The notes: a model not told the origin generated them from the letters alone. A stretch of 64,000 nt of DNA from Chara braunii (GCA_003427395.1 BFEA01000374.1:1409445-1473444); one strand, 5' to 3'. Numbered from the stretch's first letter, positions 31,352-43,686 are shown. Translations and numbers: made by a program.

Positions 31352-32881
31352 CTAACGCTTTTGCCGCCAAAGGACCCGCTTGCCGTACCCACCAACCGGT
31401 CCTGATTTGACTTGCGTGGTCATCTGCTCTCTTTGCAGAGCAAGATCGCGGAACTGTTGAGAATTGTACTTACCAGACTTTGACTCTGCCAAGAGTTGTC
31501 TATGAATGGGCTCGAAAAATGCTCGCAAGTAAATGTACAGGACCTGGTTATCCTGCAAATTCAACCCACGTACCTGCAAAAGACAGTCAACTTCAAGAGA
31601 CAACGCATCCACTGAAGTCCAATGTTTCTGGCCGATGGTGGTGAGTTCGTCGAAGGCCTTATCGATCGTTGTTTTGTCGAGAAATCTCTCCTTTATCTTT
31701 TGGAGAAACTGTCTTAACGTCAGGGTCTTTGCCCACTCACCGATATCCTCAAAGCCATCGGCGTTGGCTTCGGCCAACACCCATTCCTTGGCCACTCCTC
31801 CTAAACAAGACGTCCAGAAAGCGACCTTACTTTCAGGCTCCACGGGTGTTGTTCCTACGTAAGTTTGTATCTCCGCAATCCATAACAACAAGTTCTCTTC
31901 CTTCTTGTTGTTGTACGTAAATGGCAGTTTCATTTTGACTTTTTCTTTCTTCTTCGTTTTTTTTGCTTCCTTCACGGGTTCTTCTTTCCTTTCGGTGGGT
32001 GATCCCTTCTTCTTAACTTGTCTCTCGGGCTCTTTCTTGGAACCTTCGGGTTTCTCGGGTGTCACTCGTTTCATTGCATCCTTCATTAATTTCTCTTGGG
32101 GTTCCTTCTTGTTTTCTCCCCCTTTGGCCACCTCCTCATACACCACCTTTTCTTTTCCATTCGTCATTTTGATCATTGTCTCCATAGCGGTGGTGTTACT
32201 GTCAATCTTCTTCTTGAGATGAATGAGGTACACCGTAATAGACTGAAGAATAGATGCAACCTCAGTACCTGCTTCTTCGTAATGAAACTTTTGCCCCAAT
32301 TCATTCATCACTCTTTCTTCTTCTTGTTGTTGTTTTCTCAATCTGCGGTACTCTTCAATCTTCCTTCTCTCTTCTCTTAATGTATTCTCTAGCTGTCTGA
32401 TGTTTTCCTCCATTATTTCCACAGACAATTGTGGTTTCTTTCTTTTTTCCCTTTCTCCCTTCTTTTCTTCGTTTCCTTTCTGGTCCATCTTTTCAAAGCT
32501 CTCGACGACATATTGATCAAGGATCAATCGTCCTTGTCGTATGAGGTCTTCCACACTCGTGCCTGTTTCCATCATCTGACCGACAGTCTCAGCGGCCTGC
32601 AGATCTCTTTCTGCATCACGCAGATTGATTTGTCTGTGAACGTGCCGTTCAACATCTGGACCGGCACCGTGTATCTCACCAAGAAGTTGGCGAAGGAGGC
32701 CGACCAAAGTTTGCCTCCTTGCATCAATCTCACCACGGGTTTTCAATTCCACTCCCTCTTCATCGGCAAAGACGGTAAGAGGAATGGGGAAGAAAAGAAG
32801 CGGTATGAACCGAGTCAAAATAGAGGCACGCAAACATTTCCAGAGAGAACTCAATTTGTCAAACTTGCAGATGCCGCACAA
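31352..32881 (-). pseudogene. Element E gag, 509 codons
   Basis: The N-terminus carries a hydrophobic segment (about residues 20-38, TRFIPLLFFPIPLTVFA followed by DEE) that looks like a signal peptide or anchor. Then come long charged coiled coils (residues 150-205, 255-320) and the Gag core KLPFTYNNKKEENLLLWIAE, ESKVAFWTSCLGGVAKEWVL, FLQKIKERFLDKTTIDKAF to residue 490. The frame is fully open. It ends about 10 bases before the knuckle frame. Confidence 0.85.
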
Positions 32882-32884
32882 TAA

Positions 32885-33742
32885 ATAAAATTAAAAGACA
32901 AAAATAAATTCCACGACGCACGCAACTTCTACATCAATAATTATTCAAAGAAAATACAAAGAAACAAATACTTCACTAAGTCTAACTTCGTTGTCTGTTC
33001 CTTCTATGTGATGACGTCCTACATGTGTACAGGTACCGCAGCCACGACCAGTGTGATCAAGACAACGACACACAGGTGAGTATGCAAGGACACCACAAAA
33101 CAACCAACAGGTGAGTTAAATCAGCACTCCAACACAATCAATTGTTAGCTTCCTCTCTTTATGGTTGTACTATCTGCAGCAACCAAACACATTACACACT
33201 CAACACCTCACTCAGCCACGCAGGCCACGTGTCACCCTTGGAATGCCAACACATCAGCTCAAAGGAGTCTGCCACGTCAGCGCATCAAGAACCCGAAGGG
33301 TGTACAAGGGGGATGCCAAGTCAGCATTGCATGCTTGTCACACACATTACACTGGCATGCCACGTCAGTGTCTATTCATCAGGTACTCACGACACAGGTA
33401 CGTGCCACATCAGACCATGCCCTGCCAAAATATCACGTCAGCATTCCATATTATGCCATGTAGGCATTGTGCCATATCAGTGGTCCAATTCACACACTTT
33501 ATCTGTCTGGACCGGCGCCACATCAGCCTGTTGCCAACGAAACTCTCGTCGGTGTCTTCAATGCAGCTACGTCATCATCTTCAAGGGACGGCTGCTCACA
33601 AGTGCATTACTACAATGTCTAGACTTGCGGTATGACTGCGCGTGTTAATAAACACATTTCGTTTTGCACATGTGGCACCTCCCACTTACTTGGGTGCCAC
33701 GTCAGCACCTGACAGCAAACAGCAGATCGCAATGAAGAAATT
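32885..33742 (-). other. Element E leader, rich in CACGTCAGC words
   Basis: A non-coding leader between PBS and gag. From 33220 to 33720 it holds about ten variants of GCCACGTCAGC (for example 33280, 33360, 33700), resembling plant bZIP G/C-box sites. Confidence 0.6.
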
Positions 33743-33755
33743 GGCTCCGATACCA
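33743..33755 (-). other. Primer binding site of element E
   Basis: The minus strand reads TGGTATCGGAGCC, 12 of 13 bases matching the initiator-Met complement TGGTATCAGAGCC. It lies three bases from the 5' LTR. Confidence 0.9.
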
Positions 33756-34017
33756 AATTGTAATGAACCCAGTCTGACAGATACTCAGAAGTCGTCAAAT
33801 ACCTGTAGAGTCAGTATCTGCAACACAGTCTCCAATTCGTGAAGAAAAATATCAAACAGTATCTCATTATCATCAATAAAAGGGAGTGGAGGGGGAACAG
33901 ACAAAAGGAGAAGATAAAGCATCACACAATAATCCCTGCTAGACCCTCTCCTTCTCCGGGCTTCTCCCCTCTTCAATTCAACAAAGATAATAAGTATATT
34001 CCTGATCACACATGGAA

Positions 34018-34031
34018 GTGCCACGTGGCAC
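34018..34031. promoter_or_regulatory. G-box palindrome in LTR E (right)
   Basis: GTGCCACGTGGCAC, identical to the copy in the left LTR. Confidence 0.5.
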
Positions 34032-34245
34032 TCAATCTCGTGAAGACCATGAAGACATTGCAGATTCCAGTATCGACTTCAAACCCAAGTGAGTACCCGT
34101 TCTCCCTCAACCACAGATCCCGATCTTCCTTCTTCCTTGCAACCAGTCACCTCATGTAGACAGCGTGGACAATGCCACATCAACTATCGAAACAGGTGGC
34201 AATAGCCACATCATCAATGTAGACCCGTAGCAACGCTACATCAGT

Positions 34246-34525
34246 ATGCCACGTAGACCAGAGGCAGCGCCACGTATACCAAAGGCAGCACCACGTCAGC
34301 ATGCCACGTAGACCATAGACACGCCACGTATACCAAAGGCAGCGCCACATCAGCATGCCACGTAGACCATAGGCAGCGCCACGTATACCAGAGGCAACGC
34401 CACATCAGCATGCCACGTATACCGGAGGCAGCGCCACGTATACCGAAGGCAGCGCCACATCAGCATGTCACGTAGACCATAGGCAGCGCCATGTATACTA
34501 GAGGCAGCGCCACACCACCATGGCA
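34246..34525. repeat. Minisatellite in LTR E (right copy)
   Basis: Same blocks as in the left LTR (GCCACGTAGACC, GGCAGCGCCACGTATACC, GCCACATCAGC), about six units, with a unit composition that differs slightly between the two LTRs. Confidence 0.88.
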
Positions 34526-35001
34526 TGGCTCACTGAAGAAGCCCCGACATGCTGCCTCCACCTCGTGCCGTCGTCCGCAACGCTGGTCCACAGCCAGCAT
34601 GAAGCCAGCATCATGTCAAAGTTGAGCCAGCATCAAAGAAGCATAGCAAGACTGAATGCATGACTTGCTCGAGGTCAACCTTAAGTAACAAATGTCGAGG
34701 CTGTCTGGCCTCGGGTAATTTTCCCACAGTCGTCCAGATTGAATCACAGCTAAGGGCCCGGATTGTACAGTTGCAGATTTCTCTCTTGGACCTGATGTTG
34801 TCTGGGTACCTTCATACAAACAAGTGTGTGTGCTTGACCTGCGGCCTGGGCTAGGTACCTTTGCACTTTGACTGTTGGAATTTCCGACAATTGACAAAGT
34901 CAAATGTGCCTCGTCCAGGCCATGAGTCTTGATTGGGGTCTTTTTCCCTTTGCTCGGCCTGGGTCTCAGATTCAACGAGGCTTACTACATGGGTTATTAC
35001 A

Positions 35002-35714
35002 TTTTTATTTATTCTGAAAATTTGAATTTTGCTGCGGCACGTATATATCTTGATAGGACGCAGTTATTTTTGCTATCGGCACATTTTGACCCTTGGGGGT
35101 AACGAAGTGCTGCCGGAATTTTCTCTTTTCTCCCTACTCTCTTCGCCCAACACATTTTGACCCCTTGGGGATAGCGAAGTGCTGGCAAAATTTTCCATTT
35201 CTACTTGGTCATTCTTCTTGACGGCACACTTCGACCTCATGGGGATGACGAAATGCTGCCGAAAATTTTAAAAAATCCAAAACTTAGTTTTCTCTTCACT
35301 TTCCTCCACCTCCCCATTTCTTTATTTCTTTGTTTATTTTTCTGAAAATTTAATTTGCGGCAGTTTGAAACTTAGTGTGCTTCTCTTGGTCCCTCCTTCC
35401 TCATGGCACATTTTTAACCCTATGGGGGGGTAGGGAAATGCTGCTGAAAATTCCAAAAAAACAAATATTATTTTTCTCCTCAACTTTTGCTTATTTCTTT
35501 TCCATTTTTTTAATTTCTTTTATTATTTATTTTCTTTTATTTTTATTTCGAAATTTCACTATTTATTTATTTTTCTTTCCCCCTCCTCTCCATGCTTGTT
35601 ATTTTCTTTTCTTGATTAGGTCGCCGCTACTCTACCCTAACCCTCCAAACTCCGGTTAGGGTTTTTCTTAAGGCTTAAAGTTCTTCTAACCCCCTCCCTT
35701 TTGAACTCCTCCAG
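35002..35714. repeat. AT-rich region with degenerate repeats
   Basis: A block of the form GGCACATTTTGACC-CTTGGGG-TA-CGAAGTGCTGCCG-AAATTTTC recurs four times near 35075, 35150, 35225 and 35400, about 75-175 bp apart. No coding capacity. The role is unknown; it could be the far part of the D 5' region. Confidence 0.7.
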
Positions 35715-37880
35715 TTGGGCATAATGAACCCCAGCGGACCCTTTCCCCTCAACCGGGTCCATGCTACCATCTCACGCGCGGCCCGCCGACTCCGGGTGGG
35801 GCCGACTCACGACTACGCACTCCGTTCACATGGTTCCCTCATTCTCATTGGCGGGCCTCTTTCTCCATACAGCAACCCACCTCCTTCCCCATCTCTCTCT
35901 CGACCTCCCGATATGTCTACCCCCCTTTCTCCACCGTACATGGACGAGAGCATACCCGAGGATATCGATGTGGTGCCCTCCACCTCTTAGGCACCTGCTT
36001 TGGTGGCAGCACAGGGTTCAACCCCTAGGGACCTTGAGACCGTCCTCTCGGCCCTCCTCGCACCCATGCAAGCGCGACTTGATGTGCTTGCACCCATGCA
36101 GGAGCAACTCAACGCGCTCGCCCTTGAAGTCCACCGCATCAAGGGTTCTCCCCATCGCTCTCCCCACCACTCCCACAACCATCCCCTACCGGTTCCCAAT
36201 CCGGTTCCCCACGAATCCAGACAAGGAGACGTGGTGGTTCCTCCTTCCCCGCGGGAAAAGCCCAACACTCCCCCTCCGCATTGGCGAGTGCTGCCGCTGC
36301 TCAGACCATACCGTCTGTTGTAACACATCCATCGGCCCCTGCCGCCCTTGCCGCTTTGGCCATCGTTGTAGGTGCTGCCGTCCAAATACCGGTATCTGGC
36401 CGGGCAATTTCATCTACCTATCCCAATGTTGCTGGTCACGACACTCCGGCTCAGAGCCCTCCCTCCTCCTCTTATCCCCTTACTCCCACCTCAGGCCTCC
36501 CTACAATTCGTTACTCCTCCCCTCGCTAGGGTACCACTCCGACTCCTCCACGCACCCAGCGAGTGGCGGAGATACAGGCGGACATACTCACCTTGAGACA
36601 ACCTCACCTTTCACAAGCTGCTCACACTTCATCTTCCCTCACTACTTCTACTTCGGTCTTGCAGGCTCGTTTCCCTCAACCTGATCCTCTGCCTGTACCC
36701 TCTTACCTCGCCATTCCGTCATAGGTGCCTACGGTCGTTGCCTCCACCTCTACTGGGCATTTTACCAGCAGCTACGGCCCACAACGTGCTCTCACTTCCA
36801 CCCCTGCACCGGCCTCGACTTTTGCTGCTGCAGTGCAGGCCCCTCAACCTCCCTCTCCTCGGCGTCAGCACAGTGGTCCCCCCCTTGTGTGTTTGTCGGA
36901 TATATCCGGCTACAATGGCGCACTTCGGGTGTCACATTGGTTGCAGGCAGCGATGCACGCACTGACACTGGTGAACACTAGTCACGATTCGTGGTGCTCT
37001 CTACTCGCAACTAACTTGTGAGGGGGCACTTTCACCACATGGGAGAGCTTTTATACCCATCGTACTCGCCTAGGTGAGACTCCCACTTCCGCAGACTCCA
37101 CCACCTTCCTTTAGGACTCCTATGGTGCTCGGCACGATGTTACCGACACTTTAGATAGGGTCACTCAGACGCGATGGGCCGGGTCCTTTACACCAGCAGA
37201 CCTAGAGCGTCACATCCGGGTGTTTCAGGACGCCTGCCTCATTTGTGATGAGACGTTGCTATTAGACGTTCTTCTGACCAACAGGTTTCTCATTAGTCTG
37301 CCCCCTGATTACCTCATAGAGCTTTGGAGACAGACCTCAGACCTTCGCGTCCACAAATCAGGCCTACGAGGCTGCTCGACAACATCAGAGGATGCGGAGT
37401 TGCTTGTCCGACGCCCCATCCTCTTCGCGACACGCCTTCACCTCCCACTCATGCGGCACCACTCGAGGTCGTTCCTCTTTTCCGGCCGCTTTCGCCGCTC
37501 AACTCAACCTGGAGCGCCATTCACTAGACGCTACAGTTCCTTAGTTTCGGTGACGACTCTTTGGCAGAGGTTGACCCTACTCACGGGGACGCCCCCGAGG
37601 ACCTTGAGCTTCAGGATGTCATCTAATACCACTTGGATGACGAGACTGTCCCGATGGCCGACCACTTGAAGAGGGCGATGTCTGCCATGGGTCGTGCTTG
37701 CATTCGGCTTGCACAGGCTGCCCGCACATTCGTTGTTCCTCAGGTAGACCTCCCGCAGGGTTTCATCCCTCGTCGTGGAGCCCTATCCCCTGAGGAGCGT
37801 ACCCACCTCGAGACCCGTCGTGGTTGCCTTCGTTGCCCCTGAGGAGGGCGCCACCTCGAGGCCAGTCGTGGTTGCCTCCG
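35715..37880 (+). pseudogene. Element D gag
   Basis: Starts MGIMNPSGPFPLNRVHA, Pro/Ser-rich. A TAG at 35988 interrupts, then RDLETVLSALLAPMQARLDVLAPM (a helix). Later frames carry LVCLSDISGYNGALRVSHWL, ALTLVNTSHDSWCSLLATNL, TWESFYTHRTRLGET and RHIRVFQDACLICDETLLLDV, the Gag core. A final RRGCLRCP near 37825 may be a knuckle remnant. At least four frame changes or stops. Confidence 0.65.
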
Positions 37881-38261
37881 CACGGTGTCCATACCATGCC
37901 GCCCTCGACCGACACTATGCTGACATTTCTCGTCAACACTGATCTTTGTCCACCCCCGACCCCGCCTGGCCCAGTCCCATCCAGCTAGCCACGGTGCAAT
38001 GTACTGTTGAGCCGGCTTCCTAACCATCGAGTTGTGGTTTGCCCCTTTGGCTAACACACCAGAGGATCCTCATGAAACGATAGACACAGTTCCCTCTACC
38101 TTGCCGTCTGTCGAGGTACCGCCTACCCCACAGCAGACCGCCGCATCTAGTTCGTCCCCTCCGAGACTTCCAATGCGTCGCGCCATCCGCACAGGTAGCG
38201 CTCAAATGGCAACTAGCGATGGCATTGTGTCATCTCCCTTGGATTTAAACGTTCTTCAGGC

Positions 38262-38880
38262 TCGTCTCTAGCGACTCACGAGACATGTAAACGTCCTGCG
38301 TCGTCTTCTCGCCCTGCTCTCTGACCCTGATCGCACCCTCCCCATTGTTCCTATTCGCCTTGGGACATCTATGAGGGTGTACTGCGCTTTATGGGACTCC
38401 GACTCGCAGGGGGATTTCGTTCACCCTCGCGTGGTTGAAGAAGCCCGTCTAGCTACGTCCGGGTCTCGCTCTCCTATCTCTATTTACCCTCGGAAATAAC
38501 AAGACGTAGTGCTTTTTCGATCAGACGGTCCCCGACCTCCACTTTTCCCTCACCCTCCAACCATCGGATAGTACCTTGGCGCCTCGACGCTACCATTCCT
38601 CCGCATACTTCGACGTGTTGGAGACGAGGTACGACTTCATCCTTGGTACTCCTTCGTCTCGCAAGTTTCGTGGCACAGAGGCCTAATGGGCGACCGAGAC
38701 ATTCCTTCACAAAACAAAGTGTGGTCAGACCTATCAAGTGCCCTTCATTCGCACCACGCGGGCCACCTCTCCCGACCTGCCTCCCCAGGACCCTCGTCCT
38801 TTCGGGTCCCACCCGGACATTGCCTTCACCACCCCTCGCTAGTTCGCTCACTTCCTGCGTCAGGAGGACGTCACCCTCTA
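38262..38880 (+). pseudogene. Element D protease remnant
   Basis: ALWDSDSQGDFVHPRVVEEARL resembles the protease active-site region of chromoviruses (family DSGSQGDFV), with Gly changed to Asp. A later YDFILGTP fits the second hallmark. Stops are scattered. Confidence 0.6.
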
Positions 38881-38884
38881 GTCA

Positions 38885-39835
38885 ATGAACGTCGTGGATC
38901 TTCTTCAGTACGCTCCCCTCTGTACAGACGTTGAGATCATCTCCTTGGAGCCCGATCCCCCGAACCCCTCTTCCATTTTCGTGTCTTCCATCTCTACATC
39001 CAATCCTCAACCTGCGGATGCCCCTTCAACATCCCAGACTCCTCCATCGTCCACTAGCGAGTCCACACATACGTGTCGTACTGACGAAGACGTTGAGGAA
39101 CTCGCGCAGTTCACGACTGACTTAGAACTTGTCGTTCGCGATTTGATTCGAGAGTACCGCAACGTCTTTCCCGTGTATTTCTCATACTGCGGGATCCCTC
39201 CTATATGCGGTGTTGAGCATTTTATCCAGCTCGTGGCTGACTATTGTGTCCACCATCAGTCACCCTACCGACTCTCGATTCCAGAGGCGACAAAACTCGA
39301 GCATCAGCTTGAGGAGCTCCTTTGACTAGGTTTCATTAAACCCAGTAACTCCCCCTGGATTGCACCCGTCCTCTTTGCTCGTAAAGTGGATGGAACTCTC
39401 CGCCTCTGCATTGTCACAGTTAAGAACAACTACCCCATGCCTTGCGCAAATGAATTGTTTGACCGTATGGCCGACAACCGCTTCTTCACGAAGATCGATC
39501 TTCGTAGCGGTTACCACCAGATCCACGTTGGCGCAAAAGACCAGCCAAAGACCGCCTTCTGATCGAGCTTCGACCACTACGAGTTCACAGTGATGCCATT
39601 CGGCCTCACCATCGCACCCGCCACCTTCCAGACGGCAATGAACGATATTTTCAGGGACATCCTTGAAGAATACGTTCTCGTATACCTGTACGACATCTTG
39701 GTGTACAAGTGTACCTTAGAAGACCATCTCAGACACCTCCCCGATGTTCTACATCGCTTACTCAAAAATGACTTTTATGCCAAGTGTAAGTGTCACTTTC
39801 CCAACGCAAAGTGGACTTTCTAGGACACCATATAT
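38885..39835 (+). pseudogene. Element D reverse transcriptase
   Basis: After a Ser/Pro-rich linker: VVRDLIREYRNVFP, YRLSIPEATKLEHQLEELL then a [41 protein letters not shown] (a diverged primer block), [16 protein letters not shown] with its Asp, a TGA at 39559, and FTVMPFGLTIAPATFQTAM. The catalytic box is VLVYLYDILVY: the first Asp of YLDD is now Tyr. The thumb then breaks at TAG 39821. Confidence 0.85.
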
Positions 39836-39933
39836 CTGACCAGGATCTCCACATGGACAACGTGAAGATCACTGCTATTGTGGAGTGGCCCGTCCCAACA
39901 TCCGTCAAGCAGCTTCGCAGTTTCCTAGGCCTT

Positions 39934-40033
39934 ACTAGTTACTCTAGTAATGCCATCCAAAGATATACTAGGTATTCCTACGTACTAGTTACTCTAGTAA
40001 TGTCATCCAAAGATATACTAGGTATTCCTACGT
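39934..40033. repeat. 50-bp tandem duplication in element D
   Basis: ACTAGTTACTCTAGTAATG through CTACGT occurs twice, offset by 50 bp, with one base difference. Confidence 0.9.
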
Positions 40034-40039
40034 ACTTAC

Positions 40040-40800
40040 CTCCACCCTCCTCCGAAAGAAGCCGCCATGGTTTTGGACATCCGTCTGCAAGGATGTTTTT
40101 TGTGCGCTGGAGAAGGCGGTGACTTGTGCACCGGTTCTACGCCTCCCCGATTTTCATCGTCCCTTCATAGTCACCACCAATGCATTGAATTTGCAGTAGG
40201 AGTTGTACTTTCTCGAATGTTTCACAATCCTCTTGATTCCCCTTATCCCTATGTTTCCTACTTCTACCCCTCTCCCGCCGACACTGCTTTTCGACTTACG
40301 CCTATCCTTCCACAAATTTCCCCCACTGACAGTCCTCCCGTCACTTACTCCCCGACCATAGCGAACGTGGGACCGTCGAAGCTCGTGATGAGGATTGCCC
40401 GATCGCCTTCTACTCCCGCCAGTTACTGCCTACCGAGATAAACTACACAACCGATGAAAATGTGAGGTTCTCGTAGTAGTTTATGTTACCTGACACTGTT
40501 GTCATTATCTACACGGAGCACCCTTCACGATGCGCACAGAGAACTCAGTTGTTCAGACTTCCCTCACGAAGCCCAAGCTTTCCCCTCGACAAGAACGTTG
40601 CTGGCATGATTTATCCGAGTTCAATTTCACCACTCAGCCTATCAAGGGTGAAACGAACCGCGTGGTCGATGACTTGTCCCGCCGTCCTGACCCACAATCA
40701 GGAACCCATCCACCTTGCTTTCATCTCAGTCACCACCGTTGATCAATCGATGATCGATGCGTAACGCACTCAGTACCGCCACTCTCCGGATAATCGCGAC
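40040..40800 (+). pseudogene. Element D RNase H
   Basis: Pieces in several frames. Near 40150 FHRPFIVTTNALNFAVGVVL (family TDASxxAVGAVL, with Asn for Asp), near 40400 IAFYSRQLLPTEINYTT, and near 40600 HDLSEFNFTTQPIKGETN, VVDDLSRRPD. Heavily damaged. Confidence 0.7.
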
Positions 40801-40806
40801 ATCCAC

Positions 40807-41560
40807 GTGACAATGCGGAGTGGCAAAACTATTCCTTCATACTCCCCTGGTGAGAATGGTCTAGTGTATTGGCATGGTAGATCTGGTCGGCTCGAACCCC
40901 GTATATGCATTCCCTCCACTGGACAGCTCCACGTCCAGGCTGCAGCTGCCGGTCATATGGGCATCCACAAGATGATGGCCCGTGTTTGCCGCCTATACGT
41001 CTGGCCGAAGTCCAAGAACTTCGTCAAAGCCTACGTCCAGGAGTGTTTTACCTGCCAGGAGGTGAACAGTGTGAACCACCTTCTGTATGGGTTACTTCGG
41101 CCTCTACCTATACCCGAGGGTCGATGGCAGTCCATCTCCATGGATTCGGTTTGTCCCCTCCGCCCTCACACTGAGTGCGGTCATAATGCTATCTTGGTTG
41201 TTGTCAATTGCTTCAAGAAGCGTGCACGTTTTGTCATGTGTTGATATCGCATTAGCGCCCATAAGGTCGTTGACATCGTCTTCGACCGAGTCATAAGAGA
41301 TCACGACTTACCTCAGAGCATCATCTCCGACCGTGACCCGCGCTTTACTAGCACTTTCTCGGGATGCCTACACGAGGTGTAACTCCGCTTCTCGCCGTCT
41401 TACCACCCTCAGATGGATGGTCAGACCAAGGTCACCTATTAAACTTTCGGTAACATCCTTCAAAAGTTTATTAGAGATGACCAGCAGTGGGACTTACACT
41501 TAGCCCACGTGGAGATTGCCTACAAACCCTCCGTTTCGCCAGCCACGGGGATGTCACGAC
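40807..41560 (+). pseudogene. Element D integrase HHCC and core
   Basis: AAAAGHMGIHKMMARV with YVQECFTCQEV forms the HHCC domain. WQSISMDSVCPLRPHTE has the first Asp and IISDRDPRFTSTF the second. The Glu position reads QMDGQTKVTY where the family has QTERVN, so Glu is now Lys. Stops at 41242 and 41381. Confidence 0.85.
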
Positions 41561-41683
41561 CTCGACTACCACCCTCTCGTACCAGCAGATTTCCTACGAC
41601 CTTCATTGTTGTGCCCAGACACTCGTTGTCCTGCGCTTGACACCTGGATCGCCTACGAGAGTCTAGCCGACTCCTAGACTCGC

Positions 41684-42235
41684 ATGGCCGCACACACGAA
41701 ACGATCACGAATGGATCATCCATTCAAAGTCGGTGACGATGTGCTCGTCGGCGCACACCACTTGCAGCTCGAAGCGGATATGGTTCGCAAGTTCAGGCAT
41801 CGCTTCTTCGGTCCATGCCGCATTCTTCAGGCCGTCGGTTCTAATATTGCGGCTAGTCCGATCAACTTTCGTGTGAAGCTACCTGATTACCTTCGACAGG
41901 CTCGCGTACACTATGTACACCACGTCTCATTGCTGCGTCCTTATCACAAATTGTCTGAGCGCTTCGTCGGACACCCTTATGAACGCCCTCCACCTATGAT
42001 GGTGGACAGTTACAAGGAGTTCGTTGTTTCGGACATCGTATCTCGCTGAGTTACCGACGATACCCCTCCACACATCGAGTACCTTGAGGGTTGGAAGGAC
42101 TATCCAGATGAGGAGGCTATTTGGGAGCCCCTCGAGCACTTGGAGTACGCCCTGATGTTAGTGCGTGCATATGATCGTGCTCGTCGTGCAGAGACAGCAT
42201 CTCCTACTCAGTCGACTGACCCTCTTATATAGCCA
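41684..42235 (+). pseudogene. Element D integrase C-terminus and chromodomain
   Basis: DHPFKVGDDVLVGAHHLQL, RFFGPCRILQAVG and VHHVSLLRPYHKL, then the chromodomain KEFVVSDIVSR, a TGA at 42047, and IEYLEGWKDYPDEEAIWEPLEHL. The aromatic cage is partly changed (GWKDY for RWKGY). Confidence 0.82.
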
Positions 42236-43329
42236 AGGAGGAACCCTCCCTTTGAGATCGTTCTTTAGCAGCAGACGGACGCCTCCACGCGTCCACAACG
42301 CACTCGTCAACGCCCTCGGCGTCTCGACGACCGACACTCTCATCACTTACCTATCTCCTACCACTGACTCACACTATCATGTACTCCATCATCAACTCGA
42401 GGATGTCAACGTTTTGTGGCTCTGCTTTGACATGGACTCGACTCCTACTTCATCGACGCCATCGACCACCTCAACCACTTCATCCACCTTCTCAACTTCA
42501 ACTACTTTATCAGCTTCAGTTACTTTGGACGTGATTACTTCACGCCACCAGCACACCTTGTGCATTTCTTTGTTTGTGTTGCATGATGGTTCTCACTTAG
42601 CTGGTTCTCCCTGAGTTGGGCTCTCCAGTGGTATCGCATAGGCATTGGGACCCTAGCATTATCTTGGCTTCCATGCTCCCAAATCTGGCTTCCTCCCCAG
42701 TCGGTGAGTTGTGTGCATGTTTCCCTCACCCACTACCATCATCACCCTAGTGTCGGTCATTGCATGCCTTCAGTTAGGCATATCTCCACCCTATCCCAGA
42801 CTTCCCTTTCATGGTCGACCCTGCATGGTGTCACCCTTTTGTCGAGCATTACCATCCTTGATGGTCTATCTGTTAGGGTCATTGGTATTGTTTCGCTACC
42901 ATTCCCTCGCCTTGAGCCTGATGACCCATCCCATCTTCGTGTCTGGCTGCATTCACCCCCTCTGAGACCATGACATTTTTTGTGTCTGATGAGCCTGATG
43001 ACCCATCTTCGTGTCTGGCTGCATTCACCCCCTTAGTGGTTCAACGACATGACATTATCTTGTGACATATTGCTATCTTTTCCTTTCAGCACTAAGACAA
43101 CTTCCTCTAGGACTTTAGAGTTGTAACCTGCTGCATTTCATTTCCTGTTGTTAGGATGTGTATATCAGACATTTTCTTTTGCTATGACATTATGTAGCTT
43201 AGGCTGCATTGCATGGACTCCACTTGGAGCTTGCTCCACATCCTAGATTTCTCAGCTTTATTATTTGCAGAGTTTTGTTGCTTTTGCGGAAGCGTGTTTA
43301 TGGCTCTCACGAACCACTACAGGTCTAAG
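42236..43329 (+). other. Element D 3' untranslated region
   Basis: Collinear with 11341-12474 of element C. A local duplication of CATCTTCGTGTCTGGCTGCATT occurs near 42930 and 43000. The LTR start was not identified. Confidence 0.6.
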
Positions 43330-43683
43330 GATCGTGCAACGTGCCCTGGCCTAGAGCCAGGGCTATCTGGCTATTTTGCCTGTTCAGCCTGTGGGACCAG
43401 GCCTGGCCTAACCCCACAGGCTGTGTGCTCGTTTAGTCCAGTCCAGTCCTGCTCGATACAACTGTTAGTACCAGGTCAGTCCAGTCAGTCCAATCAGTCG
43501 GTCGGGGGTATACCCCAGTTGCAGTCTGCTTTCAGCCTCATTTTTCATTTGCACAGTTTGGAGTACGTGCATGTTGAGTCTGCGTTGGAGTTGGGTTGTC
43601 CCTTTGAACTCCATCTCCATCTCCCCCATCCTCATCCCTTCGTCTTAATCCTAACGAACCGCCATCCTGGCGGGTCCGTCACA
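43330..43683 (+). repeat. Family D LTR, 3' portion
   Basis: Same as 12475-12838. It ends GTCACA and directly adjoins RT sequence of A2, marking a junction. Confidence 0.8.
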
Positions 43684-43686
43684 ACC

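Larger units (their letters stand above)
26163..35001 (-). mobile_element. Ty3/gypsy element E
   Basis: A complete LTR retrotransposon with both LTRs, PBS, gag and pol on the minus strand. It lies in a T-rich site (TTTTTATTT on both sides) although a clean 5-bp duplication is not readable. Gag is nearly continuous, but the PR and RT active sites are replaced and pol is broken by stops and frameshifts. Confidence 0.9.
33759..35001 (-). repeat. 5' LTR of element E
   Basis: Plus strand from TGTAATGAACCC to GGGTTATTACA, 1243 bp. The termini form a TGTAAT/ATTACA inverted repeat. The G-box palindrome is at 34018-34031 and the minisatellite at 34246-34525. Confidence 0.92.
35715..43683 (+). mobile_element. 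Ty3/gypsy chromovirus D
   Basis: A long degenerate relative of C with gag, PR, RT, RNase H, IN and chromodomain in order and an LTR-type 3' end at GTCACA. I found no 5' LTR or PBS, so the left boundary is open. It carries many stops, several made by CGA/CAG to TGA/TAG. Confidence 0.8.

Noticed and set aside
36725-37021. Pro/Ser-rich ORFs as independent host genes
   Set aside because: They lie in order within the degraded gag of element D, and neighbouring frames give Gag core blocks.
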